A program made the translations under genes and the position numbers. DNA of 64,000 nucleotides from an uncultured Alistipes sp. GTDB taxonomy: Bacteria; Bacteroidota; Bacteroidia; Bacteroidales; UBA932. Under the pieces are notes generated by a model, which saw nothing but the letters and a program-made list of their open reading frames with translations, had not been told where the DNA came from and ran no database searches. The DNA lies in the NCBI GenBank assembly GCA_900544175.1, contig UQUN01000009.1, positions 16,664-80,663 of the forward strand, given 5' to 3'. This document shows positions 1-9,272 of the stretch, one piece after another; position 1 is the stretch's first letter, and every line of letters starts with the position of its first letter.

Positions 1-436
1 CCTCGATGCCTCCGATAACCACGGGCACATCGGGATACAGACGCTTCAATATCCGCGTATATACGGTCACTGCATAATCCGGTCTGTGTCCGGCCTGACC
101 TCCCGGTGTATAGGCATCATTGCTGCGCAGACGTTTGGCGGCAGTATAATGGTTGACCATGGAGTCCATGGCTCCGGAGTTTACTCCGAAAAACAGGCGC
201 GGGACTCCAAACTTCCGGAAGTCCCGCAGGTCGTCCTGCCAGTTGGGCTGCGGCACTACGGCCACTCTCCATCCCTCCCTCTGAAGGATACGTGCAATCA
301 TCGCAGTACCGGAAGCCGGATGGTCGATGAATGCGTCGCCTGAAAAAAGTATGATGTCGATATAGTCCCATCCGAGTCTCTCCATCTCCTTGACAGAGGT
401 GGGGAACATATAGGCGGACTGTCCTTGCTCCGTCAT
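1..436 (-). CDS. YgiQ-family radical SAM protein, N-terminal part (cut by window edge)
   Basis: The minus-strand reading from the ATG at 436 gives a product of at least 145 residues that runs off the left edge. It opens with a stretch containing MFPTSVKEMERLGWDYIDI and then LFSGDAFIDHPASGTAMIAR, the conserved start of the UPF0313/YgiQ family. These are large radical SAM proteins of unknown reaction; the CxxxCxxC cluster motif would lie beyond the edge and cannot be seen. The gene begins 6 bases after the argS stop, so it is probably the last visible member of the htrA-rpoD-peptidase-argS run. The family call rests on the N-terminal signature only. Confidence 0.8.
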   Translation of the reverse strand, partial: MTEQGQSAYMFPTSVKEMERLGWDYIDIILFSGDAFIDHPASGTAMIARILQREGWRVAVVPQPNWQDDLRDFRKFGVPRLFFGVNSGAMDSMVNHYTAAKRLRSNDAYTPGGQAGHRPDYAVTVYTRILKRLYPDVPVVIGGIE

Positions 437-442
437 GGCCAG

Positions 443-2224
443 CTACATCCTCTCGGGCAGACGGATTCCAAGTATATCCATGGCCTTGACCAGCACCGAT
501 GCTATAGTGCCTATGAGCATCAGACGGGCATCGCGCAAGGCTGCGTTCTCCTCGCGCAGTATGGACACGTCGTGATAGTACTGGTTGAACTCCTTGGCCA
601 GATCGTATGCATAGTTGGCGATGAGGGCAGGAGACAGGGCCTTTCCCGCCTCGGCCACTTTTTGAGGATACTGATTGAGGAGCTTGATGATATTGATCTC
701 CTTGTCGTTGAAAACGGCTTCCTCAGACACGGCTGGAGCGTATCCTGCCTCAACTGCCTTGCGCAGGATAGAGCGTATGCGGGCGTGGGTGTACTGGATG
801 AATGGGCCGGTGTTGCCGTTGAAGTCTATCGACTCTTTCGGGTCGAAGAGCATGGTCTTCTTGGGGTCCACCTTGATTATGAAGTATTTCAGGGCACCCA
901 GACTGAGGGTCCGGAACAGTTCTTCCTGCTCGGTCGCGCTCATGTCGGCCAGCTTGCCCAGTTCCATGGATGTCTCCTTAGCTGTATTGTACATTTTCTC
1001 CAGCAGGTCATCGGCATCGACAACTGTACCCTCGCGGGACTTCATCTTGCCCTCCGGCAGCTCCACCATACCGTAGGAAAGGTGGTAAATGCTGTCGGCC
1101 CATGCGAAGCCGAGCTTTTTCAGTATGAGCTTGAGTACCTGGAAATGGTAGTTCTGCTCATTGCCCACCACGTAGACATGCTCGTCCAGACTGTATTCGG
1201 TAAATCTCTCAACAGCCGTGCCGAGGTCCTGCGTGATGTAGACGGATGTGCCGTCCTTTCTCAGGAGCAGCTTGCGGTCCAGTCCGTCGGCAGTCAGATC
1301 GCACCATACCGAACCGTCCTCAGCCCGCTCGAACACCCCTTTACGCAGCCCTTCCTCCACTAACGACTTACCGTGCAGATAGGTCTGGGACTCGTAGTAG
1401 ATACGGTCGAACGATACTCCGAGAGCCTTGTACGTCTCGTCGAAACCTGCATAGACCCATGAGTTCATCGTCTTCCACAGTTCCACTGTCTCAGGGTCAC
1501 CCTGCTCCCATTTGACAAGCATCTGACGGGCCTCCTGCAGGATGGGGGCCTTCTCCTCGGCTTCCTCCTTGCTCATGCCCTGGGCCTCCAGCTGAGCCAC
1601 CTCGGCCTTGTAGAGGTCATTGAACTTCACGTAGAAGTCTCCCACCAGATGGTCACCCTTCTTGCCGGAGGACTCCGGGGTAACTCCGTTACCGGCTTTC
1701 TTCCATGCTATCATGGACTTGCAGATATGGATGCCTCGGTCATTGACGATATTGGTCCTGATCACCCTATGCCCGTTCTCCTCCAGGAGCCTGGAGACCG
1801 ACCATCCTAAGAGGATGTTGCGGATATGTCCGAGATGCAGGGGCTTGTTGGTGTTGGGGGAGGAATACTCCACCATCACGGTCTTCCCGGTGGAGGGAAG
1901 ATGTCCGAAACTGCCGTCAGCGGCAATGGAGCCGTAGACCTCCTTCCAGAAAGAGGGCGCGAACTTGATATTGAGGAAACCCTTCACTACATTGAAGCTC
2001 TCTATCTCCGGAGTATTGGCCTTCAGCCACTCTCCTATCTCCTGACCTGTGGCCTCGGGAGACTTGCGGGATGTCTTGAGCAGGGGGAAGGTAACGAGGG
2101 TCGCATCACCCTCGAACTCTTTTCTGGTCGCCTGGACCTGTATGGGCAAATTAACGCCAGAAGCCCCGTAAAGGGCTTCCAACGCACATTTTACCTTGTC
2201 TTGAATAAACTGTTCCTGATTCAT
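443..2224 (-). CDS. argS: Arginyl-tRNA synthetase
   Basis: Class I aminoacyl-tRNA synthetase that charges tRNA-Arg in the cytoplasm. I use the ATG at 2224 (593 residues), which gives MNQEQFIQDKVKCALE; a GTG seven codons upstream would overlap the preceding stop. Visible: N-terminal Add-1-like domain, the HIGH signature as HLGH near residue 130 (NTNKPLHLGHIRN), the KMSKS equivalent in the stretch GKMKSREGTVVDADDL, and a C-terminal anticodon-binding domain starting near YTHARIRSILRK. Length is normal for bacterial ArgS. It sits about 20 bases after the M3 peptidase gene and 6 bases before the YgiQ gene, consistent with cotranscription. Confidence 0.97.
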   Translation of the reverse strand: MNQEQFIQDKVKCALEALYGASGVNLPIQVQATRKEFEGDATLVTFPLLKTSRKSPEATGQEIGEWLKANTPEIESFNVVKGFLNIKFAPSFWKEVYGSIAADGSFGHLPSTGKTVMVEYSSPNTNKPLHLGHIRNILLGWSVSRLLEENGHRVIRTNIVNDRGIHICKSMIAWKKAGNGVTPESSGKKGDHLVGDFYVKFNDLYKAEVAQLEAQGMSKEEAEEKAPILQEARQMLVKWEQGDPETVELWKTMNSWVYAGFDETYKALGVSFDRIYYESQTYLHGKSLVEEGLRKGVFERAEDGSVWCDLTADGLDRKLLLRKDGTSVYITQDLGTAVERFTEYSLDEHVYVVGNEQNYHFQVLKLILKKLGFAWADSIYHLSYGMVELPEGKMKSREGTVVDADDLLEKMYNTAKETSMELGKLADMSATEQEELFRTLSLGALKYFIIKVDPKKTMLFDPKESIDFNGNTGPFIQYTHARIRSILRKAVEAGYAPAVSEEAVFNDKEINIIKLLNQYPQKVAEAGKALSPALIANYAYDLAKEFNQYYHDVSILREENAALRDARLMLIGTIASVLVKAMDILGIRLPERM

Positions 2225-2244
2225 ATAGGGTATTGGTATTGACA

Positions 2245-4341
2245 CTATTTAAGACCTCTGTTTGCGAGAAGGGGATCGATGCCTGGTTCCTTGCCGCGGA
2301 AATTGACGTAGAGGGTCATGGCGTCGTCCTCACCTCCGCGCTCGAGGATTTCCTCGCGGAACTTGCGGGCCACCTCCTGGTTGAAGATGTCACCGGTCTC
2401 CTTGAATGCCTCGTAGGCGTCAGCATCCAGGACCTCTGCCCAGATATAGCTGTAGTAACCTACTGTATAGCCTCCTCCGAACACGTGGGTAAAATAGGTA
2501 GAGCGGTAGCGGGGAGGAATCTGGGACAGCAGACCGCGGTCACCGAGTACTTTAGCCTCGAACTTATTGACATCCAGGTCGGCGGGAATCTCATCCATGA
2601 TGAAGTAGTCCATATCGAGCAGGGAGGCTGCCAGATACTCGGTTGTGGCGAAGCCCTGTCCGTATTTGCCGGACCTGTCGAGCTTGTCTACCAGTTCCTG
2701 AGGAATCACCTCGCCTGTCTGATAATGCTTTGCATATACCTTAAGCACCTCAGGCTCGAATGCCCAGTGCTCGTTGATCTGCGAGGGGAGCTCCACGAAA
2801 TCGCGGGTCATCGGTGCATTGCCCTGATACCTGACGTCCTGGAGAAGGGACTGAAGAGCATGCCCGAATTCATGGAAAAATGTCTCGGTCTCATCAGGCG
2901 TCAGGAGCGCAGGGACATCATCGTTGCTGCGTGTAAAGTTGCCCACGATGGATACGACAGGCAACACTCTGCTGCCGTCCTTATAATACTGTTCCCTGTA
3001 TCCGGTACACCATGCCCCTCCCCTCTTCAGACCAGGACGGGCGAACATGTCCATGAAAAGGATGCCGAGCTGTGAGCCGTCCGCATCCTTGCACTCGAAA
3101 GCCTGCGCCTCCGGAACCGGGACAGGCACGTTGTCCAACTGGTGGAACGTAATGCCGTAAAGGCGGTTGGCCACATAAAAGATACCGTCGCGCACATTGT
3201 CGTATTGAAAATAAGGCTTGAGATCGTCCTCGGCGAAGTCGAATTTGGCAGCCTTGGCCTTCTCGAAGTAGTATCTCCAGTCAGCGGCTGTCAGTTCATC
3301 ATTGACTCCCTGAGCCTTGGCGATAGGATACATATCGGCGAGCTCACGCTTTGCGGATTCCAGAGCGGGAGTCCAGAGCTGGTCAAGGAGACTGTAGACA
3401 GCCTCGGGAGTCTTGGCCATGCGGTCCTCGAGAACGAACTCGGCATAGTTGTCAAAGCCCATGATCCTGGCTTTCTGATTGTAGAGGTTCACCATCTCCA
3501 CGACAATGGCCTTGTTGTCATTGCCATTGCCGTTATTGCCACGGTTCAGGTATCCGTCGAGGAGCTTTGTCCTAAGCATGCGGTTGTCGTCAAACTGGAG
3601 GAACGGCATGACACTGGCATTGTCCAGTCCGAATGCCCACCAGCCATCCATTCCCTTGTCAGAAGCCCTTGCCGCAGCCGATGCCACTGCCGATGCAGGC
3701 AGACCGGAAAGGTCATCCTTATTCTCAACCACCAGCGTGAAGTCCGCCGTCTCCTTCAGCACATTCTGCTCGAAAAGCAGCTGAAGTTCGGAAAGACGGG
3801 AATTGATCTTACGGAGCTCCTCCTTCTTGTCTTCCGGAAGAGTGGCTCCGGAACGCTCATAGCTTTTGTACGTCTCTGTCAGCAGACGCATCTGGTCCTG
3901 CTCCAGTCCGAGTGCGTTCCTGCTGTCATATACAGCCTTGATGCGCCCGAACAGCTTTTCGTTCATGGCTACCCCATTGAAATGGTCACTGATGACAGGC
4001 ACCAGTTCTGTCTCAAGCGCCATCAGCTCAGGTGTGGCGTTTATGGACGTCCCGTTTGAAAATACGGCATAGATACGGTCCAGCAGCTCCCCTGAATTGT
4101 CGAGTGCCACTATCGTGTTCTCGAACGTGGGTGGCTCAGGATTATTGACAATCGCGTCTATCTCCCTGTCGTGCTCCTCTATAGCCTTGAGTATAGCTGG
4201 TTTATAATGTTCTGTCTTTATTTCCTGGAACGGGGCTACGCCGAAAGGCGTGTCCCATTCTTCTAAAAGGGGATTCCTGTCACATGATGTCATCATAAGT
4301 ACGGTTGCGGCCAATGCCGTTGCGCTGATAAAATGTCTCAT
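2245..4341 (-). CDS. dcp: M3-family peptidyl-dipeptidase (Dcp-like), lipoprotein
   Basis: Zinc metallopeptidase of the thimet oligopeptidase/Dcp family, 698 residues, which would trim dipeptides from the C-terminus of oligopeptides. The zinc site is HEFGH at residues 490-494, with the third ligand probably Glu517 in RDFVELPSQINEHW; the C-terminal half carries the family block GGYTVGYYSYIWAEVLDADAY. The N-terminus is a lipoprotein signal (basic-hydrophobic stretch ending MMTSC, Cys20), so the enzyme is probably anchored in the cell envelope, which is common in Bacteroidetes but differs from cytoplasmic enterobacterial Dcp. The gene lies between rpoD (41-base gap) and argS. Confidence 0.93.
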   Translation of the reverse strand: MRHFISATALAATVLMMTSCDRNPLLEEWDTPFGVAPFQEIKTEHYKPAILKAIEEHDREIDAIVNNPEPPTFENTIVALDNSGELLDRIYAVFSNGTSINATPELMALETELVPVISDHFNGVAMNEKLFGRIKAVYDSRNALGLEQDQMRLLTETYKSYERSGATLPEDKKEELRKINSRLSELQLLFEQNVLKETADFTLVVENKDDLSGLPASAVASAAARASDKGMDGWWAFGLDNASVMPFLQFDDNRMLRTKLLDGYLNRGNNGNGNDNKAIVVEMVNLYNQKARIMGFDNYAEFVLEDRMAKTPEAVYSLLDQLWTPALESAKRELADMYPIAKAQGVNDELTAADWRYYFEKAKAAKFDFAEDDLKPYFQYDNVRDGIFYVANRLYGITFHQLDNVPVPVPEAQAFECKDADGSQLGILFMDMFARPGLKRGGAWCTGYREQYYKDGSRVLPVVSIVGNFTRSNDDVPALLTPDETETFFHEFGHALQSLLQDVRYQGNAPMTRDFVELPSQINEHWAFEPEVLKVYAKHYQTGEVIPQELVDKLDRSGKYGQGFATTEYLAASLLDMDYFIMDEIPADLDVNKFEAKVLGDRGLLSQIPPRYRSTYFTHVFGGGYTVGYYSYIWAEVLDADAYEAFKETGDIFNQEVARKFREEILERGGEDDAMTLYVNFRGKEPGIDPLLANRGLK

Positions 4342-4382
4342 TTACGATAGATTCTGAAAGGTCTGTTATGGTTTTCCGATTA

Positions 4383-5243
4383 TTATCCGAGATAGCTCTT
4401 GAGAAGTTTGCTCCTATTGCTGTGACGGAGACGCCTTATGGCCTTCTCCTTTATCTGCCTTACCCTCTCGCGTGTAAGTCCGAACTTCTCGCCTATTTCC
4501 TCAAGGGTCATCTCCTGAGTGCCGATTCCGAAGAAGTCCTTCACGATATCCCTCTCCCTCTCGGTAAGTGTGGACAAGGCTCTCTCTATCTCCTTGTTCA
4601 ATGACTCGTTGACGAGCCCCTTGTCCGCATTGGGCGAGTCGTTGTTGACAAGGACGTCCAGCAGGCTGTTGTCCTCACCTTCCACGAAAGGAGCATCAAC
4701 GGAGACATGACGGCCTGACACCCTGAGAGTGTCTGCAATCTTGTCCCTCGGTATATCAAGAATCTCCGCAAGCTCGTCAGGAGAAGGCATCCTCTCATTG
4801 TCCTGCTCGAACTTGGAGAGAGCCTTGTTGATCTTGTTCAATGACCCCACCTGGTTCAGAGGCAGACGCACTATCCTGGACTGCTCGGCCAGAGCCTGCA
4901 GAATGGACTGGCGTATCCACCACACCGCATAGGAGATAAACTTGAATCCACGGGTCTCGTCAAACTTCTCCGCTGCCTTTATAAGGCCAAGGTTACCCTC
5001 ATTGATAAGGTCAGGAAGACTCAGCCCCTGGTTCTGATACTGTTTCGCAACAGAAACGACGAAGCGGAGATTGGCTTTCGTCAGTTTGTCAAGAGCCTTC
5101 TGATCGCCCTTGCGAATCCTCTGTGCCAACTCCACTTCTTCTTCCACCGATATGAGCTCCTCCCTGCCGATCTCCTGAAGATACTTGTCCAGAGAGGCGC
5201 TCTCACGGTTGGTAATCGATTTTGTAATTTTTAATTGTCTCAT
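4383..5243 (-). CDS. rpoD: Primary sigma factor RpoD (Bacteroidetes short type)
   Basis: Sigma-70 family protein of 286 residues, the usual size of the primary sigma factor in Bacteroidetes, which lacks the large region 1.1 and non-conserved insert of the E. coli protein. Region 1.2 begins at SLDKYLQEIGREELIS; region 2 includes RFVVSVAKQYQNQGLSLPDL and the promoter-melting segment FKFISYAVWWIRQSILQAL; region 3 follows; region 4.2 is the helix-turn-helix near MTLEEIGEKFGLTRERVRQI. It would recognise the TAnnTTTG -7 boxes seen through the window. It starts 5 bases after the htrA stop, so the two are probably cotranscribed. Confidence 0.97.
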   Translation of the reverse strand: MRQLKITKSITNRESASLDKYLQEIGREELISVEEEVELAQRIRKGDQKALDKLTKANLRFVVSVAKQYQNQGLSLPDLINEGNLGLIKAAEKFDETRGFKFISYAVWWIRQSILQALAEQSRIVRLPLNQVGSLNKINKALSKFEQDNERMPSPDELAEILDIPRDKIADTLRVSGRHVSVDAPFVEGEDNSLLDVLVNNDSPNADKGLVNESLNKEIERALSTLTERERDIVKDFFGIGTQEMTLEEIGEKFGLTRERVRQIKEKAIRRLRHSNRSKLLKSYLG

Positions 5244-5248
5244 TATTT

Positions 5249-6682
5249 TTATAAACCTATTCCAAAATAATAGAGGTCACCGCTCGGATCAAAGCCCTCG
5301 ATCAACAGGGATCTCCTTGCCTTCTTGACTTCAGCGGCCACATCCTGAGGAGAGGCTACAGGGGAATTGTTTATATAGGTAATGATGAATCCTTCCTTTA
5401 TACCTGCATCCCTTATCTTGCCCTTGTCCACCGACACCACTTTCACACCTGCTTTCAGACCCAGCTTCTGCAGCTCGCTCTTGGGTGCGGGCGCCAGCTG
5501 TGCACCGAACAGGTTGACATTGCCCTGAAGGTTGTAGGCATTCATCTCCTGTGTCTCCCTGCCGATCAGGGTCGCAGTCAGCCTGAGTACCTTGTCTCCA
5601 CGCATGATTTCCAGCTCGACCACGTCTCCTGGACTATGCTGGCTGATAGCCTCCTGAACCTCGGTACTCTTGACCACCGCCATACTGTCTATGGCCAGAA
5701 GCACGTCACCTTTCCTTACTCCAGCCTTCTCTGCGGCACTTCCGTTGAGAACCTCGTCTATATATACGCCATCTGATGTGGAAAGTTTCATTTTTTCCTT
5801 CAAAGTTTCGGTATTATTGAGCATGCTTATTCCAAGAACAGCTCTCTGCACCGAACCGTACTCCTTGAAATCGTCTGCAATCTTCTTGACTATATTCACT
5901 GGTATCGCGAACGAATATCCGGCATAAGACCCTGTCTGAGAGATAATCGCCGTATTTATCCCTATCAGTTCTCCCTTGATGTTGACAAGTGCTCCGCCAC
6001 TGTTGCCAGGATTGACAGCCGCATCCGTCTGTATGAACGACTCTATCTTGAACTCTCCTGAATAGTTGGGCATGGAACGGCCCTTGGCACTCACAATACC
6101 GGCAGTTATAGTGGATGTCAGACCGTAGGGACTGCCTATGGCCAGCACCCATTCTCCGAGCCGCAGGTTGTCCGAGTCTCCCATCGGGATCACCGGAAGG
6201 CCCTTTGCGTCTATTTTAAGAAGTGCCACGTCCGTGGCAGGATCGGTACCGATGATATCCGCCTTGAATGTCTTGTTCTCGCCCACGGTCACCTCTATCT
6301 CAGATGCTCCTGACACGACATGGTTGTTGGTAACTATGAATCCGTCCTCGGAAATAATCACACCTGAACCTGTACCCACCTGTTCTCTTGGAATAGTGTT
6401 TCCGAATCCGAAAAAATAATCGAATATCGAAGACGGTCCCTGCGGCTGTTCACTCCGCTTCACCACCTTCACATACACGACTGCCTTCACAGCCGTCTCC
6501 GCCGCATAGGTGAAGTCAGGATACTCTCCCGATATGCTCACATTCCTTACCGCGGCGCCCGCTGTATCCGTATATACATATGTGCCGTTATCACTGCCGC
6601 CTGTCATTTTTGCGGCCACATAACCTGCAAGTCCTCCCGCTATGACGGCAGCCAGGACTATCAACCAACTTTTCTTTCTCAT
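5249..6682 (-). CDS. degQ: Periplasmic serine protease of the DegQ/HtrA family
   Basis: Do/DegQ-type protease-chaperone, 477 residues. An N-terminal membrane anchor or signal (MRKKSWLIVLAAVIAGGLAG) is followed by a trypsin-like domain with a complete catalytic triad: His121 in VTNNHVVSG, Asp151 in DPATDVALLK, Ser228 in NPGNSGGAL. Two PDZ domains follow (about residues 275-370 and 385-477). It would degrade or refold damaged envelope proteins. It heads the minus-strand run with rpoD, the M3 peptidase and argS, and its start faces dnaN. Pairing of htrA with rpoD in one transcript could link envelope protease dosage to sigma factor levels, but that is only inference. Confidence 0.95.
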   Translation of the reverse strand: MRKKSWLIVLAAVIAGGLAGYVAAKMTGGSDNGTYVYTDTAGAAVRNVSISGEYPDFTYAAETAVKAVVYVKVVKRSEQPQGPSSIFDYFFGFGNTIPREQVGTGSGVIISEDGFIVTNNHVVSGASEIEVTVGENKTFKADIIGTDPATDVALLKIDAKGLPVIPMGDSDNLRLGEWVLAIGSPYGLTSTITAGIVSAKGRSMPNYSGEFKIESFIQTDAAVNPGNSGGALVNIKGELIGINTAIISQTGSYAGYSFAIPVNIVKKIADDFKEYGSVQRAVLGISMLNNTETLKEKMKLSTSDGVYIDEVLNGSAAEKAGVRKGDVLLAIDSMAVVKSTEVQEAISQHSPGDVVELEIMRGDKVLRLTATLIGRETQEMNAYNLQGNVNLFGAQLAPAPKSELQKLGLKAGVKVVSVDKGKIRDAGIKEGFIITYINNSPVASPQDVAAEVKKARRSLLIEGFDPSGDLYYFGIGL

Positions 6683-6718
6683 AATCTGTTAATTTTTGAT
6701 TCTGTTCAACAATTAACT

Positions 6719-6749
6719 CAAATTATATGCCAAAATTTTTATACATTTG
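6719..6749. promoter_or_regulatory. Divergent htrA/dnaN promoters
   Basis: Two Bacteroidetes-type -7 boxes lie back to back: TATAATTTG on the minus strand (plus coordinates 6719-6727), about 37 bases before the htrA ATG, and TACATTTG on the plus strand (6742-6749), about 33 bases before the dnaN ATG. Assigned by pattern (TAnnTTTG) and position only. Confidence 0.55.
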
Positions 6750-6781
6750 TGTCCTGGAACAGCAGTAAACACACATATAAA

Positions 6782-7909
6782 ATGAACTTCACAATATCCA
6801 GCACAGAACTTTTGCACGGACTTGTATCCGGGCTTAGAGTGATTTCGAACAAGACGACAGCTCCCATTCTGGACAACTTCCTGTTCATACTGAGGGGAGC
6901 CTCCCTTGAGATCACCGCTTCTGACTCCGAGACGACACTCAAGACAGTCATACCTGTGGATGAGGTAAAGGAAGAAGGAGCGGCGGCAGTACCCGCAAAA
7001 ATCCTCACCGATTCCCTGAAAGAGTTCCCCGACATGCCCATAGAACTTAAGACCCTCGAGGACAACAACACCATGGAGATAAGCTGGGCGACGGGTGCGC
7101 AGAAGATTCCGTTCTTTCCGGCCGAGTATTATCCTGAACTGCCTGCCATCGACGAAACTGCCGTATCGGTCAGGATATCGGCTGACTCGCTGTCAGCAGG
7201 ACTCGGCTACACACTTTACGCCACAGCTGACGAGATTCTCAGACCGGTGATGAACGGCGTACTGTTCGACCTGTCTCCCGAGTCAGTATCCCTCGTGGCA
7301 TCAGACTCGCACAAACTTGTATGCTACACGAGGACAGACATAAAATGCGAGAACAAGTCATCATTCATACTGCCTAAGAAGCCGGCGTCGATTCTACGCG
7401 GACTCCTGGCAAAGTCTGACAGTGACGTAACTGTCACTTTTGACGGCAAGAACGCACATTTCCAGTTCGACAGCTTCATCATGGTGGGCCGTCTTGTTGA
7501 CGGGACATATCCGGCCTACAGGACAGTAATCCCAAAGAACAACCAGAACAAGATGCTGATAGGACGCCTTACACTGCTGAATGCGGTCAAGCGCGTGTCC
7601 GTATGCTCCAACCAGGCAACTTCCAGCATGAAACTGTCTCTCTCCTTCAACCAGCTGACCATATCGGCCCAGGACACAGGCTTCTCCATATCGGCACATG
7701 AGACACTGCCCTGCCAGTATGACGGAGATCCGATGGACATAGGGTTCAAGTCAACCTTCCTGATAGAGATACTGTCCAACCTTCCCTACGAGGAGATATG
7801 CCTCGAGCTGGCCGACCCTGCCAGAGCGGCGCTTATCCTGGCCGCCGAGGACCACAATCCCGACGAGGATATCTGTGCCCTGCTCATGCCAATCCGTATT
7901 CCCAACTAA
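6782..7909 (+). CDS. dnaN: DNA polymerase III beta subunit (sliding clamp)
   Basis: Ring-shaped processivity clamp of the replicative polymerase, 375 residues, the standard length, with three repeated clamp folds. The ATG at 6782 gives MNFTISSTELLHGLVSGLR; an upstream GTG in frame would only add 11 residues that overlap the promoter box. Family blocks include the stretch KTTAPILDNFLFILRG near residue 25, MNGVLFDLSPES in the middle domain, and the C-terminal ICALLMPIRI, which is the usual clamp end. It is followed after 11 bases by a DnaQ-like exonuclease, making a small replication-related operon. It is not beside dnaA or an origin here. Confidence 0.97.
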   Translation: MNFTISSTELLHGLVSGLRVISNKTTAPILDNFLFILRGASLEITASDSETTLKTVIPVDEVKEEGAAAVPAKILTDSLKEFPDMPIELKTLEDNNTMEISWATGAQKIPFFPAEYYPELPAIDETAVSVRISADSLSAGLGYTLYATADEILRPVMNGVLFDLSPESVSLVASDSHKLVCYTRTDIKCENKSSFILPKKPASILRGLLAKSDSDVTVTFDGKNAHFQFDSFIMVGRLVDGTYPAYRTVIPKNNQNKMLIGRLTLLNAVKRVSVCSNQATSSMKLSLSFNQLTISAQDTGFSISAHETLPCQYDGDPMDIGFKSTFLIEILSNLPYEEICLELADPARAALILAAEDHNPDEDICALLMPIRIPN

Positions 7910-7920
7910 TTCCCATTCTG

Positions 7921-8703
7921 ATGAAACTCAATCTCAAGAACCCGATAATATTCTTCGACATAGAAAGCACAGGCCTCAATGTGGCCAACGACAGGATTGT
8001 GGAGATATCCATGGTCAAGGTGATGCCTGACGGCTCCACCGAAGTAAAGACCAGAAGACTCAATCCGACAATACATATTTCGGAAGAATCCAGCAAGATA
8101 CACGGCATACATGACGAGGATGTCAAGGACTGCCCCACATTCAACCAGATAGCCAAATCCTTGGCGAAATGGATGGAAGGCTGCGATATAGCAGGATACA
8201 ACTCCAACAAGTTCGACATTCCGATGCTGTACGAGGAATTCCTGAGAGCCGGTGTCGATTTCGATTTCCGCAAGCGGAAGCTCGTAGACGTACAGAACAT
8301 CTTCCACAAAAAAGAGCAGAGGACACTCTCTGCCGCATACAAGTTCTACTGTCACAAGGAGCTGGACAATGCCCACTCCGCAGAGGCCGACACCATGGCT
8401 ACATACGAGATACTGCAGGCCCAGCTGGACAAGTACCGGAACGACGAGAAGGACCCGCTGCTGAACGACATTGCGTTCCTGTCCGACTACTCCTCCAAGA
8501 CCCGGCTTGCAGACTACGCAGGACGCATAATCTACAATGAACAGGGAGTTGAGATATTCAATTTCGGAAAGCACAAAGGCAAGCCGGTAGCCGAAGTGCT
8601 CCACAACGAGCCGAGCTATTACTCCTGGATGATGAACGGAGACTTCACTCTGGACACCAAGAAAGTCCTTACAGAGATAAAGATCAAGTCATCGATAAAG
8701 TGA
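7921..8703 (+). CDS. DnaQ-like 3'-5' exonuclease with C-terminal DUF3820-type module
   Basis: DEDDh-family exonuclease of 260 residues. Exo I motif: FFDIESTGL (Asp and Glu metal ligands); Exo II around NSNKFDIPML; Exo III as HSAEADTMAT (catalytic His and final Asp). This resembles the proofreading epsilon subunit of DNA polymerase III. The C-terminal 60 residues contain FNFGKHKGKPVAEVLHNEP, a small module resembling DUF3820 that is often appended to such exonucleases. I chose the ATG at 7921 because the upstream frame overlaps dnaN and encodes only out-of-frame clamp sequence. Its neighbours dnaN and the next gene (overlapping by 4 bases) suggest one transcript. Proofreading is likely, RNA processing possible. 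Confidence 0.88.
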   Translation: MKLNLKNPIIFFDIESTGLNVANDRIVEISMVKVMPDGSTEVKTRRLNPTIHISEESSKIHGIHDEDVKDCPTFNQIAKSLAKWMEGCDIAGYNSNKFDIPMLYEEFLRAGVDFDFRKRKLVDVQNIFHKKEQRTLSAAYKFYCHKELDNAHSAEADTMATYEILQAQLDKYRNDEKDPLLNDIAFLSDYSSKTRLADYAGRIIYNEQGVEIFNFGKHKGKPVAEVLHNEPSYYSWMMNGDFTLDTKKVLTEIKIKSSIK

Positions 8704-9272
8704 ACATACTGGTCTCCCCATACAGCCGGGGGCATTTCTACTTCCGGTCCGACTCCACCCTGATAAGGATGCTGACTGACTTCTATGCGCCTGACTACGT
8801 TAAAAGTGTATTTGCCGTACCAGTACTGTGTTTCAGGTCAATGCGGTCAGGAAAAGCCGTGCCGGCCAGATTCGCCGAAAGATATCTCGGCCCTTTCTCA
8901 TGCGGGATACTACTGCGTCCTGTCCTGAGCGAAGGCTATGCTGAAGAAGAGGACAGGGTATTCGTGGAAAACGCACTGGACTACACCACCGTAATCCCAT
9001 ACAGCCTTCTCCCTGCAGACAGGCTAAGGGACTTCATCTCTGCAAAAAGACCGTTCACGATAAAAATCAACGGTATTACTAAAGTTGAAATAACGACAGT
9101 ACCCGAGTCAGAGAATATCCGTACCAGGTTCGAGGAGATCAGCAGGTACAGTTCACTAAGGACCGGGGATTTCATAGCACTCGAACTGTCCGAACCTGTA
9201 CCGGTAGGAAGCGACGAGCATCTTACTGCCCGCTTTGGAGTTGAAGGAAATATCAGTTTCGTCGTACACTGA
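8700..9272 (+). CDS. Unknown protein, translationally coupled to the exonuclease
   Basis: A 190-residue protein I do not recognise. It starts at GTG 8700, which overlaps the exonuclease TGA (8701-8703) by 4 bases, so translational coupling is likely. The C-terminal half, with LRTGDFIALELSEPVPVG followed by a Gly-rich ending, has a weak look of the fumarylacetoacetate hydrolase fold (a late GD-I-A segment before a short barrel end), but no metal-binding E-x-E motif is obvious and I would not name it on that. There is no signal peptide or membrane segment, so it is probably cytoplasmic. Its stop overlaps the convergent flavoprotein gene by 20 bases. Confidence 0.75.
   Translation: MNILVSPYSRGHFYFRSDSTLIRMLTDFYAPDYVKSVFAVPVLCFRSMRSGKAVPARFAERYLGPFSCGILLRPVLSEGYAEEEDRVFVENALDYTTVIPYSLLPADRLRDFISAKRPFTIKINGITKVEITTVPESENIRTRFEEISRYSSLRTGDFIALELSEPVPVGSDEHLTARFGVEGNISFVVH

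Noticed and set aside
425..1363. Long plus-strand frame of 312 codons opposite argS
   Set aside because: It mirrors the GC-rich third positions of argS, has no family signature, and argS is certain on the other strand. The same applies to the plus-strand frames opposite the M3 peptidase and nrdD.
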